A program made the translations under genes and the position numbers. This document shows positions 22,562-32,012 of a stretch of 39,460 nucleotides of DNA, piece after piece. Each line of letters begins with the position of its first letter. Positions within the stretch are counted from its first letter, which is position 1. Where the stretch lies: NCBI GenBank assembly GCA_964554065.1, contig CAZKMQ010000003.1, forward strand, positions 1 through 39,460. The letters are read 5' to 3'. A model generated the notes under the pieces. The model had not been told where the DNA came from. It saw only the letters and a list, made by a program, of their open reading frames with translations, and did not search any database. The DNA comes from CAZKMQ01 sp964554065 (GTDB taxonomy: Bacteria; Patescibacteriota; Patescibacteriia; Magasanikbacterales; JBBTQS01).

Positions 22562-22593
22562 AAAAAGCGCGGCCTGGCAAGGCCGCGCAAAAA
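22562..22593 (-). terminator. terminator after fusA
   Basis: Stem GCGCGGCC / GGCCGCGC (22567-22574 with 22581-22588) with a 6-base loop, flanked by A and T runs on both strands. It lies 14 bases past the fusA stop and ends the rpsL-rpsG-fusA transcript before tuf. Confidence 0.93.
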
Positions 22594-22606
22594 TTCTAAT
22601 TGATCC

Positions 22607-24691
22607 TTACTTCTTCCCTTCAGCAATCTTCTCTGCCACATTACGCGGCACTTCAGCATAATGTGCAAATTCCATTGAAAAACTTGCACGACCTTGCGTC
22701 ATACTACGCAAACTTGTGGTGTAACCGAACATTTCTGCAAGTGGAACCATAGCTTTAACAAGCTTAACTTGTCCAATGTCTGTCATTTCTTGAACTTGTC
22801 CACGCTTACCATTAAGGTCGCCTATCACATCCCCCATATAATCCTCCGGTGTAGTTACATCAACTTTCATCATTGGCTCAAGAATAATTGGATCTGCTTT
22901 TTTTGCTGCAGCTTGGAATGCCATTGAACCTGCCATTTTAAATGCAACTTCAGAAGAGTCCACATCATGATATGAACCATCAGTTACAGTAACCTTAATA
23001 TCTAGCAACTGATACCCTGCAACAATTCCGCGCGCCATTGCTTCTTTCACACCTTTTTCAATAGCTGGAATATACTCTTTAGGAATAACACCACCTTTAA
23101 TTGAATCGCCAAACTGGAAGTGATCTTCACCTTCTTCTGGTTGAAATGGCTCAATAGTCATAACACAATGACCATATTGTCCACGACCACCAGATTGCTT
23201 GATGTATTTTCCTTCGGCTTCAGCAAGCTTTTTAATAGTTTCTTTATACGCAACTTGTGGTGCACCAACATTTGCCTCAACATTAAACTCGCGCTTCATA
23301 CGATCCACAATAATATCCAGGTGAAGCTCGCCCATTCCGGAAATAATAGTTTGCAAAGTTTCTTCATCGCTTTTTACTTGGAAGGTTGGATCTTCTTCAG
23401 AAAGTTTTGCAAGAGCAATTCCCATTTTCTCCTGGTCAGCCTTAGTCTTTGGCTCAACAGCAACAGAGATCACCGGATCTGGGAAAGTAATGTTCTCCAA
23501 TACGATCTTGTTATTCTCATCACAAAGCGTGTCTCCGGTTCGTGTATCTTTAAGTCCTACAGCGGCTGCAATCTCTCCAGCAAAAACTTCCTGAACCTCT
23601 TCACGACTGTTAGCATGCATACGCAAAATTCGTCCAACGCGTTCTTTCTTTCCAGAGGTTGGATTAAATACATATGAGCCAGACTTAAGCACACCAGAAT
23701 ACACACGGAAGAAGCACAACTTACCAACAAACGGGTCTGTCATGATCTTAAACGCCAGCGCTGAAAAAGATTCATTGTCATCAGTTTTGCGAGTCAACTC
23801 TTTTTCCGGATCATTAACATCAGTACCAACAATTGGTGGAACTTCAAGTGGGCTTGGCAAATAATCTACAACTGCGTTCAACATGAATTGCACACCTTTG
23901 TTCTTGAGTGCTGTGCCACATAATACTGGAACGATTTGGTTTGCAATTACACCTTTGCGTAACGCCACTTTCAAATCCTCAACAGACACTTCTTTTCCCT
24001 CCAAATAATCCTCCATTAACTTCTCATCATTCTCAACAATCGCCTCAACCAGCTTACCACGATACTCCTTTGCCATTTCCTGCAAATCCTCTGGAATATC
24101 TACTTCTTCAATATCCTTTCCAAGATCATCATGATAAATATGTGCGCGCATGGTAAGCAAATCCACAATCCCCTTAAATCCATCTTCAGCACCAATTGGG
24201 AGTTGCACTGGATATGCGTTCTTAGTCAAACGATCATGAATAGATTTCACATCTTTGAAAAAGTCTGCGCCGGTTCGGTCGAGCTTATTAATAAAACAAA
24301 TACGCGGCACTTCATACTTGTCTGCTTGGTGCCAAACAGTTTCAGACTGTGGCTCAACTCCGGCAACTCCATCAAAGATCACAACTCCTCCATCAAGCAC
24401 ACGAAGTGATCGCTCAACTTCTGCAGTAAAGTCTACGTGACCTGGAGTATCAATAATGTTAATTCGCTTTCCATTCCAAAAACAGGTTGTAGCAGCAGAT
24501 GTAATTGTAATTCCACGCTCTTGCTCTTGTTCCATCCAATCCATTTCCGCAGCACCTTCGTGCACCTCACCGATCTTGTGTTTTTTTCCTGTATAAAAAA
24601 GGACACGCTCGGTAACCGTAGTTTTACCGGCGTCAATGTGGGCGATGATTCCAATATTTCGGGTATCATTCAAGCTGTACTCTCGAGGCAT
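22607..24691 (-). CDS. fusA: translation elongation factor EF-G
   Basis: GTPase driving ribosomal translocation and, with RRF, recycling. 694 residues, the usual length. G1 AHIDAGKT at 17-24, G2 region EQERGITITSAAT, G3 DTPGH at 81-85 and G4 NKLD at 135-138 are all present. Domain II follows (AFKIMTDPFVGKLCFFRVYSG), then domain III (GMGELHLDIIVDRM) and domain IV (SGGRGQYGHCVMTIEPF), with C-terminal YTTSLRSMTQGRASFSMEF. Follows rpsG by 12 bases in str-operon order; tuf does not follow directly. Confidence 0.99.
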   Translation of the reverse strand: MPREYSLNDTRNIGIIAHIDAGKTTVTERVLFYTGKKHKIGEVHEGAAEMDWMEQEQERGITITSAATTCFWNGKRINIIDTPGHVDFTAEVERSLRVLDGGVVIFDGVAGVEPQSETVWHQADKYEVPRICFINKLDRTGADFFKDVKSIHDRLTKNAYPVQLPIGAEDGFKGIVDLLTMRAHIYHDDLGKDIEEVDIPEDLQEMAKEYRGKLVEAIVENDEKLMEDYLEGKEVSVEDLKVALRKGVIANQIVPVLCGTALKNKGVQFMLNAVVDYLPSPLEVPPIVGTDVNDPEKELTRKTDDNESFSALAFKIMTDPFVGKLCFFRVYSGVLKSGSYVFNPTSGKKERVGRILRMHANSREEVQEVFAGEIAAAVGLKDTRTGDTLCDENNKIVLENITFPDPVISVAVEPKTKADQEKMGIALAKLSEEDPTFQVKSDEETLQTIISGMGELHLDIIVDRMKREFNVEANVGAPQVAYKETIKKLAEAEGKYIKQSGGRGQYGHCVMTIEPFQPEEGEDHFQFGDSIKGGVIPKEYIPAIEKGVKEAMARGIVAGYQLLDIKVTVTDGSYHDVDSSEVAFKMAGSMAFQAAAKKADPIILEPMMKVDVTTPEDYMGDVIGDLNGKRGQVQEMTDIGQVKLVKAMVPLAEMFGYTTSLRSMTQGRASFSMEFAHYAEVPRNVAEKIAEGKK

Positions 24692-24703
24692 ACTTATAAA
24701 AAA

Positions 24704-25174
24704 TTAATATCGCGCAAAATGAGCAAACGCGCGGTTACTTTCCGCCATACGATGCACATCAGTTTTTTTCTTAAATGCTCCACCTTCTTCTTCGGCTGCG
24801 GCCATTAGCTCATCAGCAAGACGAATCGCCATTGGTTTTCCTTTTCGTGCTTTTGCTGCAGCAATTAACCAACGGAATGCGAGTGCATTTCGTCTGTCGC
24901 CGCGAACCGGCATTGGTACTTGATAATTAGCACCACCAACACGACGTGAACGCACTTCCAAGGCTGGAGTAATATTTTTCATTGCTTGATCAAAAACATC
25001 AAGCGGCTTTTTTCCAGACTTTTCTTCAATACGATCAAAAGCTCCGTACACGATCTGCTGCGCTACGCTCTTCTTACCGTTCAGCATGATGTAATTAATA
25101 AACTTAGAAATAGTAATACTGCCGTAACGTGGGTCTGGAGCTGGAATTCTTTTTGGTGCTGGTTTACCGCGCAT
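24704..25174 (-). CDS. rpsG: 30S ribosomal protein S7
   Basis: Primary 16S rRNA binder that nucleates the head; in E. coli it represses the str operon. 156 residues, the usual length. Signature DPRYGSITISKFINYIMLNG, KPLDVFDQAMKNITPALEVR, RRVGGANYQVPMPVRGDRR, and C-terminal HRMAESNRAFAHFARY. Five bases separate it from rpsL. Confidence 0.98.
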   Translation of the reverse strand: MRGKPAPKRIPAPDPRYGSITISKFINYIMLNGKKSVAQQIVYGAFDRIEEKSGKKPLDVFDQAMKNITPALEVRSRRVGGANYQVPMPVRGDRRNALAFRWLIAAAKARKGKPMAIRLADELMAAAEEEGGAFKKKTDVHRMAESNRAFAHFARY

Positions 25175-25179
25175 AATTT

Positions 25180-25596
25180 TTATTTAGGCTTTTTGGCACC
25201 GTATCTTGAACGGCTCTGCTTACGACCCTCTACTCCTGCAGTATCATATACACCACGAACAATAGTATAACGCACACCAGGAAGGTCCTTAATACGACCA
25301 CCACGAATAAGTACAATACTGTGCTCTTGCAAGTTGTGTCCCTCACCTGGAATATATGCGGTAACTTCCATACCATTAGAAAGGCGCACACGAGCAATTT
25401 TACGAAGAGCTGAGTTCGGCTTCTTTGGTGTTGAAGTTGTAACTTTAACACACACCCCACGCTTAAATGGCGCGCCGCGCTTCAAATAGGTCTTTTTACG
25501 ACGAAGAGAGTTGAAGGTGAACTGCATTGCTGGAGACTCAGACTTCTTTTTCTTCGGTGAACGACCCTTTCTAATAATTTGATTCATTGTTGGCAT
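25180..25596 (-). CDS. rpsL: 30S ribosomal protein S12
   Basis: Decoding-centre protein. 138 residues, about 14 more than usual, the extra being in the N-terminal third (KGRSPKKKKSESPAMQFTFN). The decoding loops are normal: TSTPKKPNSALRKIARVRLS with the lysine of TPKK that is mutated in streptomycin resistance intact, and GEGHNLQEHSIVLIRGGRIK, DLPGVRYTIVRG. First gene of the str operon, with its own promoter 22 bases upstream. Confidence 0.98.
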   Translation of the reverse strand: MPTMNQIIRKGRSPKKKKSESPAMQFTFNSLRRKKTYLKRGAPFKRGVCVKVTTSTPKKPNSALRKIARVRLSNGMEVTAYIPGEGHNLQEHSIVLIRGGRIKDLPGVRYTIVRGVYDTAGVEGRKQSRSRYGAKKPK

Positions 25597-25617
25597 AAGG
25601 CTCTTCTATACGCGACT

Positions 25618-25646
25618 ATTGTACATTAAGGCTAAAATTACGTCAA
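25618..25646 (-). promoter_or_regulatory. sigma70-type promoter of the rpsL operon
   Basis: On the minus strand TTGACG (25641-25646), a 17-base spacer and TACAAT (25618-25623). It lies in the 55-base gap between the M50 protease stop and the rpsL start. Confidence 0.85.
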
Positions 25647-25651
25647 GAGGT

Positions 25652-26260
<609 letters not shown>

Positions 26261-26326
26261 ATCGCGAAAGTTGACGTATTAGTAGATATATTGTACCCTA
26301 TACTCACTACAATAACCAATACCAAT

Positions 26327-26515
26327 ATGTCTCGTGTATGTGATTCATGCGCACGTGGACCAAAGCGAGCGAATCTTCGCAGCAAGTCCATGCGCAGCAC
26401 ACCGCGCAAACTGCATATTAATTTGCAAACCAAACATGTAGATGGCAAGAAGATGAAAATCTGTACCAGCTGCATGCGAACGCAAACTAAAAAAGCGCTT
26501 GCGCGCACTTCATAA
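26327..26515 (+). CDS. rpmB: 50S ribosomal protein L28, zinc-binding form
   Basis: The only confident plus-strand gene. The ATG at 26327 gives a 62-residue L28, MSRVCDSCARGPKRANLRSK, with RKLHINLQT and a C-terminal ICTSCMRTQTKK. Cysteines C5, C8, C46 and C49 form a zinc site, the C+ version of L28. The frame is open further upstream, but that part overlaps the promoter region shared with the divergent M50 gene and has no L28 similarity. A terminator follows immediately. Confidence 0.93.
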   Translation: MSRVCDSCARGPKRANLRSKSMRSTPRKLHINLQTKHVDGKKMKICTSCMRTQTKKALARTS

Positions 26516-26519
26516 AAAT

Positions 26520-26547
26520 ATCCCGTATGCTTTGCGGGATGTTTTTA
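26520..26547 (+). terminator. terminator after rpmB
   Basis: ATCCCG / CGGGAT (26520-26525 with 26535-26540) with a 9-base loop followed by GTTTTT. It lies 4 bases past the rpmB stop and directly abuts the convergent corA stop. Confidence 0.88.
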
Positions 26548-26549
26548 TT

Positions 26550-27476
26550 TTACAACCACCGATTGCGCGTGAAAATCGCAAGCAAAATAAATGAAAGAAT
26601 AACTGTGGTCGCGGCAATTACCCAAAATGCCATTGGTGATCCACTGCCTGGCAGCGCGACGTTCATACCATAANNNNNNNNNNNNNCGATCATAGTTGGC
26701 ACAGTCAGGATAATCGTGAGTGCTGTTAGAATTTTAATCACGCGGTTCAAATTGTTGGTCATAATTGTTGAATATGCTTCACGAATGTTCACCATGGTCT
26801 TTAGGTTGCTTTTACATGACTCAAGAATCTGACCATTGCTCAACATCAAATCCTCAATCAAATCCTCGTCTTCATCAAACAACTTAAAATATTTTCCAGA
26901 AAGGAGTGTGCGCAAGATTGTATTTGTTGGCACAAGTGCTGCCACAAAATCATTCATCGCACCTTCATACTCTACGAACTGAATAATATCTTTGTTGCTA
27001 ATTTTTTCCAGCTGAATGGAAAGCGCGCGCACGCGACGATTAATTTGTGTGAGAAACCCATTGTAAGTTGCGTTCACCTGACTAAAAATCTGCAAAAAGA
27101 ATTTGAACTTTTGCGTGGTCGAAAACTGCACATGCCCTTGCACAAAATGCTTAAGCACTGGCAATGGCTTGTTGTTAACAGACATTACAAAATCCTTCCC
27201 AATTACTAATAGCAGCGGGACAGTTACGATCCGAGAATTCTCATGTACTGGCACACGGGTAAACACGTAAGTTATTCCATCTTCTACTTCAAGACGTGGC
27301 ACCTCATGAGGGTCAGTTGCATCTTTCAGGTGGCCAAGTTCCAGGTTGAATTGCTCAGACAAACTTTCTAATTCAGAATTTGATGGCTGCTCAACATATA
27401 CCCAAGAACCAACCCTGAACTCATCCAGTGTCTTGAGCTGTGCATCCTTAATTGTTCTTTGAAAAAATGTAACCAT
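26550..27476 (-). CDS. corA: CorA-like magnesium/divalent cation transporter, with internal sequence gap
   Basis: About 308 residues, the usual CorA length. A large cytoplasmic N-terminal domain (LNRVIKILTALTIILTVPTM begins the first of two C-terminal membrane helices) leads to the YGMN selectivity motif, then PGSGSPMAFWVIAATTVILS as the second helix, ending in basic RNRWL. The ATG at 27476 is preferred over a TTG at 27488; neither has a strong Shine-Dalgarno. Thirteen unresolved bases (26674-26686) fall between PTMI and YGMN. In relatives only about three residues separate these, so the gap may be overestimated. Pumps no proton; acts as a Mg2+ channel. Confidence 0.92.
   Translation of the reverse strand: MVTFFQRTIKDAQLKTLDEFRVGSWVYVEQPSNSELESLSEQFNLELGHLKDATDPHEVPRLEVEDGITYVFTRVPVHENSRIVTVPLLLVIGKDFVMSVNNKPLPVLKHFVQGHVQFSTTQKFKFFLQIFSQVNATYNGFLTQINRRVRALSIQLEKISNKDIIQFVEYEGAMNDFVAALVPTNTILRTLLSGKYFKLFDEDEDLIEDLMLSNGQILESCKSNLKTMVNIREAYSTIMTNNLNRVIKILTALTIILTVPTMIXXXXXYGMNVALPGSGSPMAFWVIAATTVILSFILLAIFTRNRWL
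26674..26686. other. assembly gap (13 N)
   Basis: Thirteen unresolved bases inside corA. The reading frame is preserved across it. The run shows this is a scaffolded, metagenome-type assembly, which matters when judging the adk frameshift. Confidence 0.99.
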
Positions 27477-27496
27477 ATTTTTGTTCAAATACCAAA

Positions 27497-27528
27497 AGAC
27501 ACTCTACCACTTTATTGGTAAAGTGTCT
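27497..27528 (-). terminator. hairpin between the Cys-rich membrane protein gene and corA
   Basis: A 13-pair stem (27516-27528 with 27497-27509, AGACACTTTACCA with one G-U on the minus strand) and a 6-base loop, followed by TTTTGG. The short U run makes it a moderate terminator for the gene ending at 27536. Confidence 0.7.
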
Positions 27529-27535
27529 AGCGGCT

Positions 27536-27982
27536 CTATTTCTTGAGTTTTGCAAAGATCCAATATGCCGCACTTGCCCCCACAGCAACTAAGATCACAA
27601 CGAACAAGCGATATGCTAAAGGACTAAACCGCATCCAACCGGTTTCACGCATTGGGTCAATGCATATTGACTGACCATTTGATTCATCCCAATACGGTGT
27701 AAATCCTTCACAACAAGATTCTATAGATGTTTCCACTTCTTCATCTTGAACACGACAGCGCAATGGCTCAAGTGCAACACCATCACAACTTCCATTGTTC
27801 ACTTCATCAATAGGACAACTTGTTGTCTCATTTACACATGACCACACTTCCTCACCATTTGCATCAGTAAGGATTTCCATGTGCATATCATATCGCTCAC
27901 AAAGAATAATATCTGGATTAATTGCCGCATGCGCTGGAATGACAAATGCTAGTACAAATAGTAACGGGAAAATATACTTCAT
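27536..27982 (-). CDS. hypothetical exported Cys-rich protein with C-terminal anchor
   Basis: 148 residues. A signal peptide (MKYIFPLLFVLAFVIPAHAA) is followed by a small extracytoplasmic domain with nine cysteines (including CCEGFTPYWD and SICID), and one C-terminal membrane helix (RLFVVILVAVGASAAYWIF) ending in KLKK. The topology is therefore out-facing and anchored. The YWD...C pattern recalls the repeated units of the giant Cys-rich protein at 33445-39036, hinting at a shared small disulfide fold. It lies four bases after the preceding gene in the operon. Function unknown. Confidence 0.65.
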   Translation of the reverse strand: MKYIFPLLFVLAFVIPAHAAINPDIILCERYDMHMEILTDANGEEVWSCVNETTSCPIDEVNNGSCDGVALEPLRCRVQDEEVETSIESCCEGFTPYWDESNGQSICIDPMRETGWMRFSPLAYRLFVVILVAVGASAAYWIFAKLKK

Positions 27983-27986
27983 AGGT

Positions 27987-29744
27987 TTATCTTAATACTC
28001 CACCCCACTCTATCACAGTGAACCCATCACGCTGCGGACGTCGCAGTCGCATTGGCTCAACTTCAATAGGCGCATCGAGCGGTTTATAATCCATCATAAT
28101 TCGAATTGTTGTATCCGGTTCTGGAGTCACAGTAAGCGGTGCAATTGCATCCATGAACCGATTGCCATAGAACGTCACAAAATAATATGGCGCGTCATGC
28201 ATTTTTGGTTCCCAAAACTCTATAAAGTCTGCAGACTCCTGAGCATTGAGACCAAGATCATATAATGTTTTTTCAAGAAAACTTTCCACGTCACGCTCTT
28301 TCACAACAAAGCCTCTCTTGTTTCCGGCTGGCACATCAACACTGCCATGCCCTTCCCAGAACAAATATGGCCATTGTGTTCGATCTGAAATATTAGTTAG
28401 CGATCCATCAGGCTTGGCTATCACTTCCCAACCATCATTATATTCTGGCTCAGTTACTGTAAATCCACCAGTCGGTTCTACTTCTACAGATACATGCTTG
28501 GCTTCTTCAGGGTACAAATAAATTACTGGCTTACCACATTCGGCCAAAGGAATAAATGCGCTGTTTTGGAACTTAATTAATCGACCGAAGCTGTCTTCCC
28601 AGAAAAAAAGTGGATGCTGCGAAAGAAATTCTTCATATTCTGTTGCAGGCTCCATCATATCAGCATAACTAAACACGCTTTTCAAAAATTCGTGCTCGGT
28701 GTTCTTTAAAGAATACACCGGCTTATTATTCACTGTATCTGTTCCGATTTGCACAAGATCATTCCCCGGATCAATAACTGATGGTGGAATAACTGAAACA
28801 TACGAACCAAACCCACAACCACCAATATCCGCATGCGTATATTCTTCAGTGTTTGAAGTTCCATCAAGCCAGGTTACCTTAGGAATATTATTATGCACGA
28901 AATCAATCTCAATCTCATATTGATGTGCAATACCATCAAACCCCTTCAAAATAAAACCTACTGTCTGATAACGATCTTCAGGATTTTCCTTTATGTGCTC
29001 TACACCTTCCATTTCTGATACAAGTGCACTATTTTTATTAGCCACATACATCTCACGACCATCAGCATTCACATAAATGAAATCAAGATCATCGGTGTCA
29101 TAATCAAAAAAACGAATATCAGAATTACGTAATGTAATATTTGATTTTTTTGCGGCAGTTTCAACGACTTCCGGAAGCTCCAAATCATTGATGTAAATAT
29201 TTCTTTGATCATCAGTTACTTTTTCTACATCAACATAGTTAGATAAAAACTCAAACGATGAATACCTATTCAAAAAATACGCTTGATCTTCTTGAATTAG
29301 AAGCCGATGATAAACAGAACCAAACACAGGCCCTTCAATAACTGGCTCAAAAAGTACAACAGTTGCTCCTTCATATACACCGGAATTTACCGTCCCCAAT
29401 TCAAAGTAGTCACCATCCTGACTGAATTCATTTTTGTAATGAAGCCCAAGCTTTTCAATTGGTTTTGGCGCACCAATCCAACTAATGTCATCTACTGATG
29501 TGTAAGTATTTAATGTCCTAACAGAAACCGTATCTATTTCATCTTTCTCAACCGGTTCAATTTCTACAATTTCTGGATCTGGAGGTGCTGAGTTGTTAGA
29601 CGACATGAACATTGATCTGTAGAGCACATAACCTAAGACAACATTAATAACTATCAATACCACTACTAATCCAACAAGCACGATGTTCGTCTTCGACTGT
29701 TTCTTCTCAGGTGCTTCATGTTGTATTGGATTCTCAATATCCAT
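27987..29744 (-). CDS. membrane-anchored protein with a CPR-type 'PVIYLYP' domain
   Basis: 585 residues from ATG 29744 (a TTG at 29759 overlaps the preceding stop and is less likely). One N-terminal membrane helix (NIVLVGLVVVLIVINVVLGY), then a large extracytoplasmic part. The C-terminal ~185 residues hold a domain I recognise from many CPR proteins of unknown function: GKPVIYLYPEEAKHVSVEVE, YNDGWEVIAKPDGSL, PYLFWEGHG, EFWEPKMHDAPYYFVTFYG and a final GFTVIEWGGVLR. The middle (about 60-400) is unassigned and acidic. It is in a close-packed operon with the MEMO-CapA gene. Confidence 0.65.
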   Translation of the reverse strand: MDIENPIQHEAPEKKQSKTNIVLVGLVVVLIVINVVLGYVLYRSMFMSSNNSAPPDPEIVEIEPVEKDEIDTVSVRTLNTYTSVDDISWIGAPKPIEKLGLHYKNEFSQDGDYFELGTVNSGVYEGATVVLFEPVIEGPVFGSVYHRLLIQEDQAYFLNRYSSFEFLSNYVDVEKVTDDQRNIYINDLELPEVVETAAKKSNITLRNSDIRFFDYDTDDLDFIYVNADGREMYVANKNSALVSEMEGVEHIKENPEDRYQTVGFILKGFDGIAHQYEIEIDFVHNNIPKVTWLDGTSNTEEYTHADIGGCGFGSYVSVIPPSVIDPGNDLVQIGTDTVNNKPVYSLKNTEHEFLKSVFSYADMMEPATEYEEFLSQHPLFFWEDSFGRLIKFQNSAFIPLAECGKPVIYLYPEEAKHVSVEVEPTGGFTVTEPEYNDGWEVIAKPDGSLTNISDRTQWPYLFWEGHGSVDVPAGNKRGFVVKERDVESFLEKTLYDLGLNAQESADFIEFWEPKMHDAPYYFVTFYGNRFMDAIAPLTVTPEPDTTIRIMMDYKPLDAPIEVEPMRLRRPQRDGFTVIEWGGVLR

Positions 29745-29748
29745 ATTG

Positions 29749-31569
29749 TTATCTTTCAATAATTAATATACCACTTACAATACTCTCTCGGATTGTCTCT
29801 GGCACAATTGAGTACTTAGCAACGTTCGATAATAGTATGTCACGTTTCTCTTGACCCATCAAATGAATCTGCAAATCAATATTTTCCATTGGGAACAAAC
29901 GATACGTAACTGTTTCTGGTGTCACGGTAATTCCCACACTCAACTCAGTTCGCACATCATCATTAAACAACTGATCAAATACAAAATTTCCAAGCGAATA
30001 AAAAATTACTTTGTCCTTGTAAACTTCTATCGGCTGAACCACGTGCGGATGCGCACCAATAATTACATCAGCACCTGCATCAATAAATGTATGTGCACGA
30101 TTTTGTTGGATAGCTGATGGCTTAGTTATCTGATACTCATTCCCCCAGTGCGGCATGACCGCAATGAAATCTGCTTGCTCTTTTAGTTTATAAATTTCTT
30201 CAACTACTTTATCCTGATTAGAATTGCCAAATTGATGATATCCAACAAACCCAATACGCATTCCACGTATGTTTTGGATAGTTGAAATGGTCTCAGTATT
30301 TTTTGGATGACCAAAGTACGCAATGTCGAGTTTGTCTAAATTCTGCTTTGTTTGTTCATAACCACTAACACCGAAATCAAACGCATGATTATTTGCAAGA
30401 CTAACCACGTCAATACCAACAGACTTCAATCCAGCCGCATGTTGTGGATTGAATGTGAAACTCACATCGTTTGGATGAATAGAGCGCGTTGGATGATCAG
30501 TAATTGAACCTTCAAGATTTGCAAGCAAAATATCTGCACCCTCCATAAACCGTCTGATATGTTCGTATGGATATACTTTACCGCGCTTATCCAACGTGCT
30601 GCGCACATATCGATCAAGCATCATGTCTCCGAACGCATGAATAGTCACCTGCTCAATTGTCTGAACATCTCCTTTTACGTAGTAACCTGTTATATGAGAT
30701 GTATTCTCTTCGTCCTTTGCACCAACTAGCTGAACAGAGCTAGTATGCGCGATAGGATAGAATGTTTGCGCTCTTTTATCTTTCATTAATTGAAAAAACA
30801 ATCGCAACCCAGGCTCAGAATCTATATCTAGATGATGTGTTCCCTGCTCATCAAGCGATGCTAACACAGCTAGCGCTTTGTCATCATGAAACTGCGCTAC
30901 ACCATCAGGCAAGTAATGCGAAAAATCAAACGATCCAATAATTAGAGCGTCATCAATTGAAGAAAGCGCAGCAAATGCATTTTCTAACTGATCATCTGTT
31001 GCAGTGTCGCGCACAATCACCGGAATAATCTTTGAGCGAGGAAGATATTTTCTCACAAAAGGAGTAAGCCCGTTAATCGCATGCTCAGTTACAAATGGTT
31101 TGTGATCAATACTCACACCTTTAACGTTCTGAGCCTGCAAAATTCCATACGGCGTTTGCCAATCACGATCTGACGTTGCAACCGCTGGATGTGATTGACC
31201 AAAATGATCCGGACCAATTAGGATTACTGTCTTTGCTTTGTAACTTGATACACCATCAAACGCCTGAGCTATGCGATCTCCTACAAGTAAATGATGTGGC
31301 ACGATCATACCTTTAATCTTGTTGTTTGATGGATATGCTGTTTTCTTCACAAGCGGCTCAGCATCTGCAATCGCTTTATCATAAAAATCACTTTGCGTAT
31401 AATATGATGCAAAATGATCTTCACTGCGTATCTGTGGTGCTTGCTCGAACACAAACTGCAATACAACATTGCCTGCGCTCTGATTTTTTTCAAGTTGCGT
31501 ATAACGAATTCCCGCAGTCAGTGCAACTGCAGTACTCATGAGTAAAAGAACGAGAATTTTGTATCGCAT
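29749..31569 (-). CDS. fusion of MEMO/AmmeMemoRadiSam-B domain with CapA-like metallophosphatase
   Basis: 606 residues with an N-terminal hydrophobic anchor or signal (ILVLLLMSTAVALTAGI). Residues about 85-295 are a MEMO domain: MIVPHHLL (PHH 91-93), GPDHFG and GSFDFSHYLP (215-220). Residues about 310-585 are a PGA_cap/CapA calcineurin-like domain: FGDMMLDR (D315), NLEGS (351-355), LANNHAFDFG (392-400), MPHWGNEY and IGAHPHVVQ. CapA proteins act in poly-gamma-glutamate capsule synthesis; MEMO domains resemble metal-dependent dioxygenases with unsettled roles. The fusion suggests a surface polymer or cell-wall function outside the membrane. It ends four bases before the next gene's ATG. Confidence 0.9.
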   Translation of the reverse strand: MRYKILVLLLMSTAVALTAGIRYTQLEKNQSAGNVVLQFVFEQAPQIRSEDHFASYYTQSDFYDKAIADAEPLVKKTAYPSNNKIKGMIVPHHLLVGDRIAQAFDGVSSYKAKTVILIGPDHFGQSHPAVATSDRDWQTPYGILQAQNVKGVSIDHKPFVTEHAINGLTPFVRKYLPRSKIIPVIVRDTATDDQLENAFAALSSIDDALIIGSFDFSHYLPDGVAQFHDDKALAVLASLDEQGTHHLDIDSEPGLRLFFQLMKDKRAQTFYPIAHTSSVQLVGAKDEENTSHITGYYVKGDVQTIEQVTIHAFGDMMLDRYVRSTLDKRGKVYPYEHIRRFMEGADILLANLEGSITDHPTRSIHPNDVSFTFNPQHAAGLKSVGIDVVSLANNHAFDFGVSGYEQTKQNLDKLDIAYFGHPKNTETISTIQNIRGMRIGFVGYHQFGNSNQDKVVEEIYKLKEQADFIAVMPHWGNEYQITKPSAIQQNRAHTFIDAGADVIIGAHPHVVQPIEVYKDKVIFYSLGNFVFDQLFNDDVRTELSVGITVTPETVTYRLFPMENIDLQIHLMGQEKRDILLSNVAKYSIVPETIRESIVSGILIIER

Positions 31570-31572
31570 GAT

Positions 31573-31902
31573 TTATCTATTATCTCCACTTGAGTGAAGT
31601 ACACCTCGATCTTGGCGCGACGCTAGCTTATCTACATTCATCTGAGCCACACTGCCAAGTGATAGCCCAAGCTCAGATGCCATTTGTGCAACATACCACA
31701 ACACATCACCAAGTTCTTTAGCAATCTCCTGCCTTCTTTCCTCAGAAATTATACCATTTTCTTGACGAATAACTTTCTTAATTTTTTCAGCAACTTCTCC
31801 TGCCTCACCATTTAACCCAAGTACGGGATAGATATAATTATTCCCTACATTAGGATAGGTTGCAGTCTTAGCAGCTGCCTTTTGGTAATCATTAAAATCC
31901 AT
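31573..31902 (-). CDS. MazG-like nucleotide pyrophosphohydrolase
   Basis: 109 residues, an all-alpha NTP pyrophosphohydrolase of the single-domain MazG-like kind. The metal-binding pattern ExxE ... ExxD is clear: E33 and E36 in NGEAGEVAEKIKK, then E63 and D66 in KELGDVLWYVAQM. These enzymes hydrolyse (d)NTPs to monophosphate and pyrophosphate, cleansing aberrant nucleotides. It begins the operon, ending just before the MEMO-CapA start. Confidence 0.9.
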   Translation of the reverse strand: MDFNDYQKAAAKTATYPNVGNNYIYPVLGLNGEAGEVAEKIKKVIRQENGIISEERRQEIAKELGDVLWYVAQMASELGLSLGSVAQMNVDKLASRQDRGVLHSSGDNR

Positions 31903-31952
31903 AAACTCTTTATTTTATTTCTATATATAGAGTAGCACGATGCACAACAAAC

Positions 31953-31973
31953 AAAAAACAACCTGCGCAGTTG
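31953..31973 (-). terminator. terminator after the 32013 gene
   Basis: On the minus strand CAACTG / CAGTTG-type stem with one bulged base (31959-31973) followed by TTTTTTG. It ends the single-gene unit before mazG-like operon genes. Confidence 0.75.
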
Positions 31974-32012
31974 AGCACACGTTATTTTTTTGTTGTTTGG
32001 ACGTAATGATGA

